A stretch of 64,000 bases of DNA, taken from NCBI GenBank assembly GCA_013297875.1, contig JAAFIW010000006.1, positions 171,684 to 235,683 of the forward strand, read 5' to 3'. The notes under the pieces were generated by a model. That model did no database searches. It was not told where the DNA came from and was given only the letters and a program-made list of their open reading frames with translations. How positions within the stretch are numbered: the first letter of the stretch is position 1; each line of letters opens with the position of its first letter. Source of the stretch: Comamonadaceae bacterium (GTDB lineage Bacteria > Pseudomonadota > Gammaproteobacteria > Burkholderiales > Burkholderiaceae_C). A program made the translations under genes and the position numbers. Below are positions 14,285 to 22,819 of the stretch, in pieces.

Positions 14285-15814
14285 TTAAAACTCCAGCGTC
14301 ATTTGCGGGCTGCTGGGGACTTTGCGCACGGTTTTGATCCTGCCTTCGCGTGCCGGATTGCGGCTGCCATGCTTTTGATACACCGCCTGCGCTTGCGCTT
14401 TTACCTCAGGCTGGCCTTTGCGAACGTACATCACGTCTTTGGCCGCTTGCGTGGACTGCTTCAAATCAACGATGGGTGGCGAATAACCCGGCACACCAAC
14501 CAGCCAGGGCGTGTGGATCACAGCCTGTGGCACATCGGCCAGCTCGGGCACCCAACGGCGCACAAATTCGCCTGTGGGGTCTTGATCCAGCCCCTGCTTG
14601 ACCGGGTTGTAAATGCGCAAGGTGTTGATGCCGGTCACGCCGCTTTGCATCTGGCACTGGCTCCAGTGGATGCCGGGCTCGTAGTCGGTGAACTGGCGGG
14701 CCAGGTGCAAGCCGGTTTGCCGCCAGTGCAGCCACAGCTGGTAGCTGGCAAAGCTCATCAACATGGCGCGCATCCGAAAGTTGATCCAGCCGGTGGCATT
14801 CAGGCTGCGCATGCAGGCATCGACAAACGGGTAGCCGGTGTGGCCGCTGACCCAGGCATCCAGCCGCGCCTGCTCTTGCGGTGCCAGAGCGCCTTCGTTG
14901 CGCACGTCATCAAAGCCGCGGTGCACATTGCGCCACTCGATTTCGGGCTCACTTTCCAGCTTTTGAATGAAGTGGCAGTGCCAGTGCAGCCGCCCTTCAA
15001 AACTCTTGAGTGATTGCAAAAAACCTGCAGGTCGCTGCTCAAGCGGCAGGGCCAGCAGCTCAGTGCGTCGCGCCCATACCGCATGCGCACATTCGCGAAT
15101 GCTGATGCTGCCCCAGGCAAGGTGCTCAGAGATACGTGAGCAGGCGGTGTCAGCCGTCAGCGGGCTGGACATTTGCACGCGGTAGTGCTGGCCGCGTTGC
15201 TGCAGAAAGCTGTTGAGCAGCTCATGCGCCGATGACAGATGACTTTGCGCTGCGCGCTGCAATGACGCGGCTGCGCCGCATGACCCGTCACGGTCATCTG
15301 TCATCCAGGCCGCAGGCCAGGTCATGTTCGCAAAGCGAACGTCATCAGGCGCAGCCCGTGGCGGCGTTTTCATCCGCGTGTCCCACAGCGCACTCCAGCG
15401 GTCGCGCGTGGCCAGGCGGCGCACCACGGCGTTGTTGGGGAATTCTTGCCAGGGCACGCCTGCATCTGCACACCAGCGGGCCACAGCGCGGTCGCGTGCG
15501 TAGCTCCAGGCGTTGCCGGTTTCTTCGTGGCTGAGCAGGGTGAACTGGCCGAACCGGGCTTTTATATTCGCCAGCACATCCAGCATGCCGCCACGCGGTG
15601 TGTACAACTGCCCGCCATGGACATTTACCCAATCAGCCAGCGCCCGCACACAGCCCAGCGCAAATGCCCGATGGCGCGGCGACGCATCGCTTTGCGCCCA
15701 GGCCTGCGGCTCGTCCACCCACAGCGGCAGCACCGCGCCATGTTTTGCCGCATGGCTCAGCGGTGCATGGTCCTGCCAGCGCAGATCGCGTTTGAACCAG
15801 ACGACTTGAAGCAT
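14285..15814 (-). CDS. phrB: Class I deoxyribodipyrimidine photolyase
   Basis: A 509-residue CPD photolyase that uses FADH- and blue light to split cyclobutane dimers. I start it at ATG 15814, which gives the canonical opening LQVVWFKRDLRWQDHAPL; the longer frame lacks family similarity. FAD-domain motifs: YRVQMSSPLTADTACSRISEHLAWGSIS, HWHCHFIQKLESEPEIE, GYPFVDACMRSLNATGWINFRMRAMLMSF, WSQCQMQSGVTGINTLRIYNP. Between the antenna and FAD domains, residues ~157-196 come from an in-frame ATGACARATGAC-type repeat (WMTDDRDGSCGAAAS region). It is the first gene of the operon that continues with SDR, FAD-domain and DUF3429 genes. It is divergent from rpoH. Confidence 0.92.
   Translation of the reverse strand: MLQVVWFKRDLRWQDHAPLSHAAKHGAVLPLWVDEPQAWAQSDASPRHRAFALGCVRALADWVNVHGGQLYTPRGGMLDVLANIKARFGQFTLLSHEETGNAWSYARDRAVARWCADAGVPWQEFPNNAVVRRLATRDRWSALWDTRMKTPPRAAPDDVRFANMTWPAAWMTDDRDGSCGAAASLQRAAQSHLSSAHELLNSFLQQRGQHYRVQMSSPLTADTACSRISEHLAWGSISIRECAHAVWARRTELLALPLEQRPAGFLQSLKSFEGRLHWHCHFIQKLESEPEIEWRNVHRGFDDVRNEGALAPQEQARLDAWVSGHTGYPFVDACMRSLNATGWINFRMRAMLMSFASYQLWLHWRQTGLHLARQFTDYEPGIHWSQCQMQSGVTGINTLRIYNPVKQGLDQDPTGEFVRRWVPELADVPQAVIHTPWLVGVPGYSPPIVDLKQSTQAAKDVMYVRKGQPEVKAQAQAVYQKHGSRNPAREGRIKTVRKVPSSPQMTLEF
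15231..15344. repeat. Modular ATGACARATGAC repeat inside phrB
   Basis: Units GATGACAGATGAC, GTCATCTGTCAT and GTCATG alternate with GC hairpins (gcggctgcgccgc, ggccgcaggcc). It is in frame in the linker between the two photolyase domains. Same family as 380-490 and 63782-63824. Confidence 0.75.
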
Positions 15815-15987
15815 GAGTAGATTTTTTTGATGCGGACTGCAGCGTGCATCTTGCGGGTAAAGCCATTTGCACCTCTGCCACTGCGGCATTGGGCGGTAAC
15901 GCCATAATTTATGTGAGCGCACGCTATCGTTAATAGTTAGCGCTGAATTAGATCGCTCCAGACTATCGAGACGATTGAACTTGTGCT

Positions 15988-16014
15988 TTAGCACTCTCTC
16001 TTATGGAGTGCTAA
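15988..16014 (+). promoter_or_regulatory. CIRCE operator (HrcA site) upstream of rpoH
   Basis: TTAGCACTC-N9-GAGTGCTAA, a perfect match to the CIRCE consensus with 9-base arms and a 9-base spacer, 32 nt before the rpoH start. A plausible promoter places TTGAAC at 15975-15980 and a weak -10 (TCTTAT) at 15999-16004, inside the operator. HrcA binding here would repress rpoH at low temperature. HrcA is not encoded in the window. Confidence 0.93.
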
Positions 16015-16046
16015 TATTCGATAACTCGTTGAAAGGAGTGCTGAAC

Positions 16047-16988
16047 ATGAGCATTCATGCTGGAACCTTGACCGCCGTTTCTTCTTCTTTGGCCCCCACC
16101 AACCCCTGGGGCATGATGCCCGCTTTGGGCAATCTGGACGCCTACATCACCGCCGCCAACCGCCTGCCCATGCTCACGCCCGAGGAAGAGCAGAGCTTTT
16201 CGCGCAAGCTGCGCGACGAGGGCGATCTGGAATCGGCCAGTAAATTGGTGCTGTCGCACCTGCGCCTGGTGGTGTCGGTCTCGCGTAAATACCTGGGCTA
16301 TGGTCTGCCACATGGCGACTTGATTCAAGAGGGCAATATTGGCCTGATGAAAGCTGTGAAGCGCTTTGACCCCGACCAGGGTGTGCGCCTGGTCAGCTAC
16401 GCGCTGCACTGGATCAAGGCCGAAATTCACGAATACATCCTGAAAAACTGGCGCATGGTCAAAGTGGCCACCACCAAGGCCCAGCGCAAGTTGTTTTTTA
16501 ACCTGCGCTCGATGAAGCAGGGCTTTAAAGACGATGTGGACGCTGACACCCACCGCGACACCTTGAGCGATGCACAAGTGGGCACGATGGCGCGTGAGCT
16601 GAACGTCAAGCCCGAAGAGGTGCTGGAGATGGAAACCCGCATGTCCGGTGGCGATGTGATGCTGGATCCGTCGCCCGGTGATGATGGCGAAGAAGCCTTT
16701 GGCCCGATTGCCTACCTGGCCGACACCAACCACGAACCCACGGCCATGATTGCCGCGCACCAGCGCGACGTGCTGGCCACCGACGGCATTGCCACCGCGC
16801 TGAACGCGCTGGACGCCCGCAGCCGCCGCATCGTGGAAGAGCGCTGGCTCAAGGTGAACGACAACGGCTCCGGCGGCCTGACCTTGCACGACCTGGCCGC
16901 TGAATACAAAGTGAGCGCCGAGCGCATTCGCCAGATTGAAGTGGCGGCGATGAAGAAAATGAAAACGGCGCTGGCGGCCTACGCTTGA
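16047..16988 (+). CDS. rpoH: RNA polymerase sigma-32 factor RpoH
   Basis: A 313-residue heat-shock sigma factor. The start at 16047 has the strong site AAAGGAG at 16032-16038. Region 2 is seen in SHLRLVVSVSRKYLGYGLPHGDLIQEGNIGLMKAVKRFDP and VSYALHWIKAEIHEYIL. The RpoH box AQRKLFFNLRSMKQ follows, which separates it from RpoD and RpoS. Region 4 (LHDLAAEYKVSAERIRQIEVAAMKKM) ends the protein. The CIRCE operator overlaps the presumed promoter, so transcription is likely controlled by HrcA, and a strong terminator follows. Start, motifs and length all agree with the family. Confidence 0.97.
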   Translation: MSIHAGTLTAVSSSLAPTNPWGMMPALGNLDAYITAANRLPMLTPEEEQSFSRKLRDEGDLESASKLVLSHLRLVVSVSRKYLGYGLPHGDLIQEGNIGLMKAVKRFDPDQGVRLVSYALHWIKAEIHEYILKNWRMVKVATTKAQRKLFFNLRSMKQGFKDDVDADTHRDTLSDAQVGTMARELNVKPEEVLEMETRMSGGDVMLDPSPGDDGEEAFGPIAYLADTNHEPTAMIAAHQRDVLATDGIATALNALDARSRRIVEERWLKVNDNGSGGLTLHDLAAEYKVSAERIRQIEVAAMKKMKTALAAYA

Positions 16989-17031
16989 GCCTGGTCTGAC
17001 TCCGACTGCTCTAGAAAAAAAGGCTGCACCA

Positions 17032-17060
17032 AAAAAAGGCTGCTTCAGGCAGCCTTTTTT
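17032..17060 (+). terminator. Rho-independent terminator after rpoH
   Basis: Stem AAAAAAGGCTGC / GCAGCCTTTTTT with a 5-base loop, 44 nt after the rpoH stop and ending in a run of T. The A-run on the left lets it act for the opposite strand too. Confidence 0.9.
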
Positions 17061-17095
17061 AATGTTTTTAGCAAAACGTGCAAGCCCAACGGGCA

Positions 17096-17126
17096 CAAAT
17101 AGCTATGAATTTAATAGCGAAATGTG
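17096..17126. repeat. Partial GCTCAAGCAGCTAT-family repeat
   Basis: Only the distal half (atagctatgaatttaatagcg) is kept, at the 3' end of the OmpA-like gene. Confidence 0.45.
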
Positions 17127-17128
17127 CT

Positions 17129-18109
17129 TCACGAGGCCTTCAGCTCAATCCGGCGATTTTTGGCCCGGCCCGATTCGGTGCTGTTGTCGGCCGCAGGCTG
17201 GCTGGCGCCCAGGCCCTGTGCAGACAGCAGATTGCGCGGCGCACCGTTTTTAACCAACATTTGCAGCGCAGCTTGTGCACGGGCCTGGCTCAGGCGGGTG
17301 TTAGCAGCTGCGCTGCCACGGTCGTCGGTGTGGCCGTTGACTTGCGTAGGTCCGGCAATGCACTTGGCCACCTGGCGCAGCTGGGTCTGGTTTTGCCCGC
17401 TGATGCGCGCGCTGCCGCTGGCAAATGTGACGGGTAGCACGATCAACTGGGCACATTTGGCCGCGTCGACCGCAGCGCCCTTGACCCCCGCTGCGGCAGC
17501 TTGCGCTGCGGCGACGGCACCGCTGGCGGCTGGCGGCAGCGTGGCGGCAGTTGCTGGCGGCGTTGACACAGCTACAGATGCAGGTGCCGCCGCGACCGCA
17601 GATGCTGCTGTAGAAGTCGCCGCCTGTGCAGTTGTTGAGGGTGCAGACGCTGCCGCTGAAGCCGTCATCGCTGCGGTATCCGACGCTGTCGCTGAAGTAG
17701 TAGCCGTCGCCGCTACCACCTGGTTTTGAATAGGCACCATGGGCAGCGCGTCGGCCAAGGTGTTGATGCGCTGAGACCGGTCTGTGCCACTGGAAACCGG
17801 GTCTGTCAGGGCCACGCCACCGAGCCGGCCCAGACCTTTGACGACTTTGACCTGGTCCACCACATTGGCCTTGCCGCCATAGCTTTTGGCGACCGCGTCT
17901 AACAGTTTCTGCTTGTCGGCATCACTGCCCACCTCGCCACTGACGGTGGCACGCTGGCCGTCCCATATCAGGCTGGCCGACCCCTGGGCGGCACCCGGGG
18001 AAGCAGCGTCTGGGCCACGGTCGCAGCCGGTGAGCCCCGCTGTGACGAGCAGCAAAGGGCCCATCCAGCGCCATGCAGCAGGCGAAACCGGTGAACAAGA
18101 AGGGGTCAT
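17129..18109 (-). CDS. OmpA-family lipoprotein with BON-like domain
   Basis: A 326-residue envelope lipoprotein. From ATG 18109 a signal sequence runs to the lipobox LTGC (cleavage before the Cys near residue 28). Residues ~40-95 look like a BON/secretin-type fold (ATVSGEVGSDADKQKLLDAV), followed by a long Ala/Ser/Thr-rich linker. The C-terminal ~110 residues form an OmpA peptidoglycan-binding domain: LPVTFASGSARI, VNGHTDDRGSAAANTRLSQARAQAAL and SGRAKNRRIEL. It probably anchors the outer membrane to peptidoglycan. The neighbours give no further clue. Confidence 0.88.
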   Translation of the reverse strand: MTPSCSPVSPAAWRWMGPLLLVTAGLTGCDRGPDAASPGAAQGSASLIWDGQRATVSGEVGSDADKQKLLDAVAKSYGGKANVVDQVKVVKGLGRLGGVALTDPVSSGTDRSQRINTLADALPMVPIQNQVVAATATTSATASDTAAMTASAAASAPSTTAQAATSTAASAVAAAPASVAVSTPPATAATLPPAASGAVAAAQAAAAGVKGAAVDAAKCAQLIVLPVTFASGSARISGQNQTQLRQVAKCIAGPTQVNGHTDDRGSAAANTRLSQARAQAALQMLVKNGAPRNLLSAQGLGASQPAADNSTESGRAKNRRIELKAS

Positions 18110-18267
18110 AAAGATTCTCCAGCGGGGGTCAAGACTTGAGGCGACGGTCGTCTTTGCCACGGACGGGACGTACGCCAAACTTATTAAAACGACACCCAAG
18201 CTTACTGCGCCCCGATGCTGCTGTCACCTGCTTGTCAGCTTCCAGCACCTGCGTGCGTATTTTCACC

Positions 18268-18302
18268 AAGCAAACGCTTGCTAAAAATAAAACGCTTTGC
18301 TA
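18268..18302 (+). promoter_or_regulatory. Candidate TetR operator/promoter region
   Basis: Just before the TetR start lie AGCAAACGCTTGCT (near-palindrome, 18269-18282) and a second ACGCTTTGCT (18292-18301), separated by an AT-rich stretch (taaaaataaa). The arrangement suits an autoregulated TetR gene that heads the acyl-CoA operon. Confidence 0.4.
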
Positions 18303-18313
18303 AGGTGTATGCC

Positions 18314-18988
18314 ATGCCTGTGCACACCCTCTCGCCTGCCGCCACGCCAAGCCGGCCCCGTGGCCGCCCCCGCAAAACCGTGGCCACGCTGGACGACGGC
18401 AACCGCCGCCGCCAGTTGGTCACCGGGGCTGCCAGGTTGTTCAGGCATCAGGGCTTTGATGCCACCAGCACGCGTGACATTGCAGCCGCCGTCGGCATGC
18501 AAAGTGGCTCGCCGTTTTATCACTTCAAAAGCAAGGGCGCGCTGCTGTTTGCGGTAATGCAGGAAGGCATGGGCGGCGCCATCGAGCGGCAAGCCAAGGC
18601 GATTGCCGCGTATCAATCGCTACAAAAAGGTGAGCTGCCTGAGCAGTATTCATATGGGCTGTTGGCTGTTTTGATCAAAAATCACTTCGATATTTTGCTG
18701 GGGCCGGGCAGTGACTTCATTCCCGTCATGCTCTACGAATGGCGCAGCATCAACGAGCGCCAGCGCGCGGCCATTGCGCAACTGCAGGCCGAGTACGAAG
18801 CGGTGTGGATTCCGGTGCTGCAGGCGCTGTTTGACGCGGGCCTGCTCAAAGCCGATGTGAAGCTGGCACGGCTGCTGATTTTTGGTGCGCTGAACTGGTC
18901 GGCCCAGTGGTTTGACCGGCGCAAGGAAGCGTCGATTGATGATTTGACCGCTGCGGCGATGGCGTTGTTTATTCAGGAGCGTCCATGA
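18314..18988 (+). CDS. TetR/AcrR family transcriptional regulator of the acyl-CoA operon
   Basis: A 224-residue TetR repressor. After a basic tail (PSRPRGRPRKTVATL) the HTH is GAARLFRHQGFDATSTRDIAAAVGMQSGSPFYHFKSKGALLFAVM. The ligand domain follows. It overlaps the SDR gene by 4 nt (ATGA) and heads the operon 18314-26468, so it most likely senses an acyl-CoA intermediate, like AtuR, LiuR or PsrA-type regulators; that is inference. Residues ~98-120 (IAAYQSLQKGELPEQYSYG) are encoded by an in-frame dispersed repeat, in the loop between helices of the ligand domain. Confidence 0.85.
   Translation: MPVHTLSPAATPSRPRGRPRKTVATLDDGNRRRQLVTGAARLFRHQGFDATSTRDIAAAVGMQSGSPFYHFKSKGALLFAVMQEGMGGAIERQAKAIAAYQSLQKGELPEQYSYGLLAVLIKNHFDILLGPGSDFIPVMLYEWRSINERQRAAIAQLQAEYEAVWIPVLQALFDAGLLKADVKLARLLIFGALNWSAQWFDRRKEASIDDLTAAAMALFIQERP
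18606..18680. repeat. GCTCAAGCAGCTAT-family repeat inside the TetR gene
   Basis: Reverse-oriented copy: gctacaaaaaggtgagctgcctgagcag then tattcatatgggctgttggctgttttgatc, the same order of blocks as at 40637-40690. It is in frame. Confidence 0.65.
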
Positions 18989-19872
18989 GGTACCAATCAG
19001 TTTTCAAGCCGGGCTTGTTTGCCGGCAAAGTGGTGGTCATTACCGGCGGCGGCTCGGGCATTGGCCGCTGCACGGCGCACGAGCTGGCCGCTTTGGGTGC
19101 ACACGTGGTGCTGATTGGCCGCAAGCTGGACAAGCTGCAAACCGTGGCAGAAGAGATCATTGCTGACGGCAACCTGCATGTGAGTTTTCATGCTTGCGAC
19201 ATCCGCAACGAAGACACCGTCAAGTCCACGGTGGCCGCTATCGTGGCCACCCACGGGTGCATCGACGCGCTGGTGAACAACGCGGGTGGCCAGTACATCA
19301 CGCCGTTGGAGCAGATCAGCGCCAAAGGCTGGCAAGCGGTAATTGATACGAATTTGACCGGCGGTTTCTTGATGGCCCGCGAGTGCTACTTGCATAGCAT
19401 GCAGGCCCACGGTGGCGCGGTGGTCAACATCGTGGCCGACATCTGGGGCTCCATGCCGGGCATGGGCCACAGCGGAGCGGCGCGGGCCGGAATGGTGAGT
19501 TTTACCGAGACGGCGGCGCTGGAATGGGCGAAAAACGGCGTGCGGGTGAACGCCGTGGCTCCTGGCTACATCGCTTCCAGCGGCATGGACCACTACCCGG
19601 CTGAGGCCGGGCCCATGCTGCGCGACATGGCAGAGACCGTACCTGCCGGGCGCTTCGGCAACGAGGCGGAAACCAGCGCCGCCATCGTGTTTTTGCTCAG
19701 CCCGGCGGCCAGCTTCATCAGCGGCAGCGTGCTGCGCGTCGATGGCGCACGGCCCCAGGTGCGGCTGGGTTGGGGCAATGTGGCTGCGCCTGCCGATGTG
19801 CAGCAGCGCGCGGCGGTGAAGGCGTTTGAGGGGTTTCATCGGTATCAGGTGCCCAAGGTGTTTCAGTCGTGA
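18985..19872 (+). CDS. SDR oxidoreductase of 2,4-dienoyl-CoA reductase/AtuB-like type
   Basis: A 295-residue SDR. The cofactor motif is ITGGGSGIGRCTAHELAALGA (20-40) and NNAG is present (LVNNAGGQYITPLEQI). At the usual YxxxK position the sequence is GHSGAARAGMVSF: Tyr is replaced by Ser and Lys by Arg. A similar loss of Tyr is normal in 2,4-dienoyl-CoA reductases (HAGxAKA), so an acyl-CoA substrate is likely. In the atu terpenoid pathway an SDR of this kind is annotated as citronellol/citronellal dehydrogenase (AtuB). Overlaps of 4 nt on each side place it firmly in the TetR operon. Confidence 0.8.
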   Translation: MRYQSVFKPGLFAGKVVVITGGGSGIGRCTAHELAALGAHVVLIGRKLDKLQTVAEEIIADGNLHVSFHACDIRNEDTVKSTVAAIVATHGCIDALVNNAGGQYITPLEQISAKGWQAVIDTNLTGGFLMARECYLHSMQAHGGAVVNIVADIWGSMPGMGHSGAARAGMVSFTETAALEWAKNGVRVNAVAPGYIASSGMDHYPAEAGPMLRDMAETVPAGRFGNEAETSAAIVFLLSPAASFISGSVLRVDGARPQVRLGWGNVAAPADVQQRAAVKAFEGFHRYQVPKVFQS

Positions 19873-21485
19873 GCCTCTACCCCTCCACCCACAACCCCGC
19901 CAGCCCGCAGTCGGCCGCCCGCCGCGACGCCATGCTTGCGCGCATCGCGCAACTGCGCGCGCTGGAAGACCGCGCCACGCAAGCCAGCGAAAAATCAAAA
20001 ACCACCTTCGACAAACGCGGCCAGTTGTTGCCGCGCCAGCGCGTGGCCTTGCTGCTGGACCCAGGTTCAAGCTATCTACCGCTGTGCTCGCTCGCAGGTT
20101 TTATGCACGACACCAAAGACCCGCAAACCAGCGTGCCCAGCGGCGGTATGGTGGCGGGCATCGGCTTCATCGAGGGCGTGCGCTGCATGGTGGTGGCCAG
20201 CGACTCGGGCATTGAAGCCGGGGCCATTCAGCCCATGGGCCTGGACAAAATCCTGCGTGTGCAAGACATCGCCTTGCACAACAAGCTGCCTTTTGTGCAC
20301 CTGGTCGAAAGCGCCGGTGCCAACCTGATGCGCTACCGCGTGGAAGGCTTTGTGCACGGCGGCGCGCTGTTTCGCAACCTCGCGCGGCATTCGGCTGCGG
20401 GCCTGCCGGTGGTCACCGTGCAACACGGCTCGGGCACGGCGGGCGGGGCTTACATGCCGGGTTTGAGCGACGTGGTCATCATGGTGCGCAAGCGCTCCCG
20501 CGCCTTTTTGGCCGGGCCGCCGCTGCTGCTGGCCGCTACGGGCGAGGTGGCGACCGAAGAAGAGCTGGGCGGGGCGGAAATGCACACCGCCGTGTCGGGC
20601 TTGGGGGAGTATCTGGCAGAAGATGACCGGCATGCGCTTGGCATCGCAAAACAGGTTCTAGCCCAGGTAAAACCTGCTCAAGCAGCTATCGAAAATATAG
20701 TAGCCAAACCACCCCGCTTTGACGCTGAAGAGCTGCTCACCCTCATGCCCGCCCACCACCGCGAGCCGGTGGACATGCGCGAGGTCATTGCCCGCATCAC
20801 CGACGATTCGCAATTGCTGGAATTCAAGGCGTTGTACGGCAGCGCCACCGTGTGCGCGCAAGCCCGCATCGAAGGCCATGCGGTGGGCATCATCAGCAAC
20901 AACGGCCCGATCGACGTGGCCGGTGCCAACAAAGCCACCCACTTCATTCAGTGGATGTGCCAGCTGGGCCACCCCATCATCTACCTGCAAAACACCACCG
21001 GCTACATGGTGGGCCAAGACAGCGAGCAGGCCGGCATGATCAAGCACGGCAGCAAGATGATTCAGGCCGTGAGCAATGCCACCGTGCCGCAAATCACCAT
21101 CCAGTGCGGTGCCAGCTTTGGCGCAGGCAACTACGGCATGTGTGGCCGCGGCTACGCACCTCGCTTTCTGTTCAGCTGGCCCAGCGCGAAGACGGCGGTG
21201 ATGGGTGGCGAGCAGGCAGCGCGCACCATGCAGATCGTGACCGACGCCGCATTGGCGCGCAAAGGCATCACGCCCGATGCCGCGCAATCACAAGCCCAGT
21301 TCGACAAGATCGTCGCCCTGTTTGAAGCCCAAGCCGATGCCTTCGTCACCAGCGGTTTGCTGCTGGACGACGGCGTCATAGACCCCCGAGACACCCGCGC
21401 CGTGCTGGCCTTTTGCCTGGATACCTGTGCCGAAGCCGATGCCAAGGTGCTGCGGCCGGTGCAGTTTGGGGTGGCGCGGATGTGA
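19869..21485 (+). CDS. Acyl-CoA carboxylase beta subunit (carboxyltransferase), methylcrotonyl/geranyl-CoA type
   Basis: A 538-residue carboxyltransferase that starts at GTG 19869, overlapping the SDR stop by GTGA. It has family motifs: RQRVALLLDPGSSYLPL, LVESAGANL, QHGSGTAGGAYMPGLSD, FLAGPPLL, TTGYMVGQDSEQAGMIKHGSKM, QCGASFGAGNYGMCGRGYAPRF and MGGEQAA. It transfers CO2 from carboxybiotin to a 3-methyl-branched enoyl-CoA. With the alpha subunit at 22816 and two acyl-CoA dehydrogenases it matches liuB or atuC; the absence of a glutaconyl-CoA hydratase and HMG-CoA lyase nearby leaves the substrate open. Residues ~265-280 (KPAQAAIENIVAKP) come from a dispersed repeat. Confidence 0.88.
   Translation: MSLYPSTHNPASPQSAARRDAMLARIAQLRALEDRATQASEKSKTTFDKRGQLLPRQRVALLLDPGSSYLPLCSLAGFMHDTKDPQTSVPSGGMVAGIGFIEGVRCMVVASDSGIEAGAIQPMGLDKILRVQDIALHNKLPFVHLVESAGANLMRYRVEGFVHGGALFRNLARHSAAGLPVVTVQHGSGTAGGAYMPGLSDVVIMVRKRSRAFLAGPPLLLAATGEVATEEELGGAEMHTAVSGLGEYLAEDDRHALGIAKQVLAQVKPAQAAIENIVAKPPRFDAEELLTLMPAHHREPVDMREVIARITDDSQLLEFKALYGSATVCAQARIEGHAVGIISNNGPIDVAGANKATHFIQWMCQLGHPIIYLQNTTGYMVGQDSEQAGMIKHGSKMIQAVSNATVPQITIQCGASFGAGNYGMCGRGYAPRFLFSWPSAKTAVMGGEQAARTMQIVTDAALARKGITPDAAQSQAQFDKIVALFEAQADAFVTSGLLLDDGVIDPRDTRAVLAFCLDTCAEADAKVLRPVQFGVARM
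20661..20708. repeat. GCTCAAGCAGCTAT-family repeat inside the carboxylase beta gene
   Basis: aaacctgctcaagcagctat then cgaaaatatagtagcc, in frame between the two halves of the carboxyltransferase. Confidence 0.75.
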
Positions 21486-21508
21486 AAACCGAAAGCGGAC
21501 AGCCTTCA

Positions 21509-21601
21509 ACACAGAGGCACAGAGACACAGAGGAAGGGGACAGAGGAAAACAATTTGTTTTTTCTTCCTCCTCTTACCTCTGTGTCTCTGTGCCTCTGTG
21601 T
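21509..21601. repeat. Perfect 25-bp inverted repeat (ACACAGAGGCACAGAG type)
   Basis: Arms 21509-21533 and 21577-21601 are perfect complements with a 43-base AT-richer loop (caatttgttttttctt). It lies in the only large gap of the acyl-CoA operon, between the beta subunit and the first dehydrogenase. Confidence 0.9.
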
Positions 21602-21640
21602 TCTGTCCCTTCTTGACCTTGACCCATCAGGAGACTAACC

Positions 21641-22819
21641 ATGCACTACACCCACGAACACCAGGAAATTCAGAAGACCCTCAAGCGCTACATCGACGAG
21701 CACATCAATCCGCACGTCGACGAATGGGAAGCCGCCGAAATTTTCCCGGCGCACGAGGTGTTCAAAGGCCTGGGCAAGCTGGGTCTGCTGGGCCTGACCA
21801 AGCCCGAGGCCTATGGCGGTGCCGGGCTGGACTACAGCTACGCGGTGGCGATGGCCGAGACGTTGGGGCAGATCCACTGTGGCGCGGTGCCCATGGCCAT
21901 TGGCGTGCAGACCGATATGTGCACGCCGGCGCTGGCGCGCTTTGGCAGTGAAGAAATCAAAACCCTGTTTCTGGCCCCGGCCATTGCCGGTGACATGGTG
22001 GGCTGCGTGGGCGTGAGCGAGCCGGCGGCAGGCAGCGATGTGGCGGGCATCAAAAGCCACGCGCGCAAAGACGGTGATGACTATGTGATCACCGGGCAAA
22101 AAATGTGGATCACCAACAGCCTGCAGGCCGACTGGATGTGCATGCTGGTGAACACGGGTGAAGGCCCCGTGCACAAGAACAAAAGCCTGGTGATGGTGCC
22201 GATGCGCGAAGGCAAAAACGGCCAGCTCACCAAGGGCATTGAGGTGGCCAAAAAGATCAAAAAAATCGGCATGAACGCCAGCGACACTGGCCTGATTTAC
22301 TTCGACGAGGTGCGCGTGCCCCAGCGCTACTGCATTGGCCAGGAAGGCGCGGGCTTTGTCTATCAAATGCAGCAGTTTCAGGAAGAGCGCCTGTGGGCGG
22401 CTGCCAGCTGCTTGCAGTCATTGAATAACTGCATTGAGTGGACGATTGAATGGGCGCAAGAGCGCAAGCTGTTTGGCGGGGCGCTGGCCGATCAGCAGTG
22501 GGTGCAGTTCAAGTTGGCCGAAATGCAGACCGAGGTCGAATGCCTGCGCGCCTTGACCTACCGGGCCTGCGATTTGTATGTGCAAGGACAAGACGTTTTG
22601 GAGCTGGCCAGCATGGCGAAACTGAAAGCGGGCCGCCTGAACCGCAGCGTGCCCGATGGATGCCTGCAGTTTTGGGGCGGCATGGGCTACACCTGGGAAA
22701 ACAAAGTCTCGCGCATGTTCCGCGACGGGCGGCTGGCGTCGATTGGGGGTGGGGCGGATGAGGTGATGTTGGGGATATTGGCCAAGACGATGGGGATTCA
22801 GAAAAGGGTGCCTCGGTGA
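21641..22819 (+). CDS. Acyl-CoA dehydrogenase (AtuD/citronellyl-CoA dehydrogenase-like)
   Basis: A 392-residue FAD-dependent acyl-CoA dehydrogenase with an upstream site CAGGAGAC. Motifs: LGLTKPEAYGGAGLDYSYAV, GCVGVSEPAAGSDVAGI, DDYVITGQKMWITNSLQADW (FAD and substrate binding), MNASDTGLIYFDEVRVP and a C-terminal CLQFWGGMGYTWENKVSRMFRD. It would introduce the 2,3 double bond into a branched acyl-CoA before carboxylation. Its order after the carboxylase beta gene matches atuCD. The stop overlaps the alpha-subunit start by GTGA. Confidence 0.88.
   Translation: MHYTHEHQEIQKTLKRYIDEHINPHVDEWEAAEIFPAHEVFKGLGKLGLLGLTKPEAYGGAGLDYSYAVAMAETLGQIHCGAVPMAIGVQTDMCTPALARFGSEEIKTLFLAPAIAGDMVGCVGVSEPAAGSDVAGIKSHARKDGDDYVITGQKMWITNSLQADWMCMLVNTGEGPVHKNKSLVMVPMREGKNGQLTKGIEVAKKIKKIGMNASDTGLIYFDEVRVPQRYCIGQEGAGFVYQMQQFQEERLWAAASCLQSLNNCIEWTIEWAQERKLFGGALADQQWVQFKLAEMQTEVECLRALTYRACDLYVQGQDVLELASMAKLKAGRLNRSVPDGCLQFWGGMGYTWENKVSRMFRDGRLASIGGGADEVMLGILAKTMGIQKRVPR

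Noticed and set aside
14285..14600. Possible frameshift in phrB near the repeat at 15231
   Set aside because: The frame stays open through the repeat and all domain motifs on both sides are in the same frame.
18997..20070. 357-residue open frame on the minus strand
   Set aside because: Mirror frame of the SDR and carboxylase beta genes, no start site or motifs.
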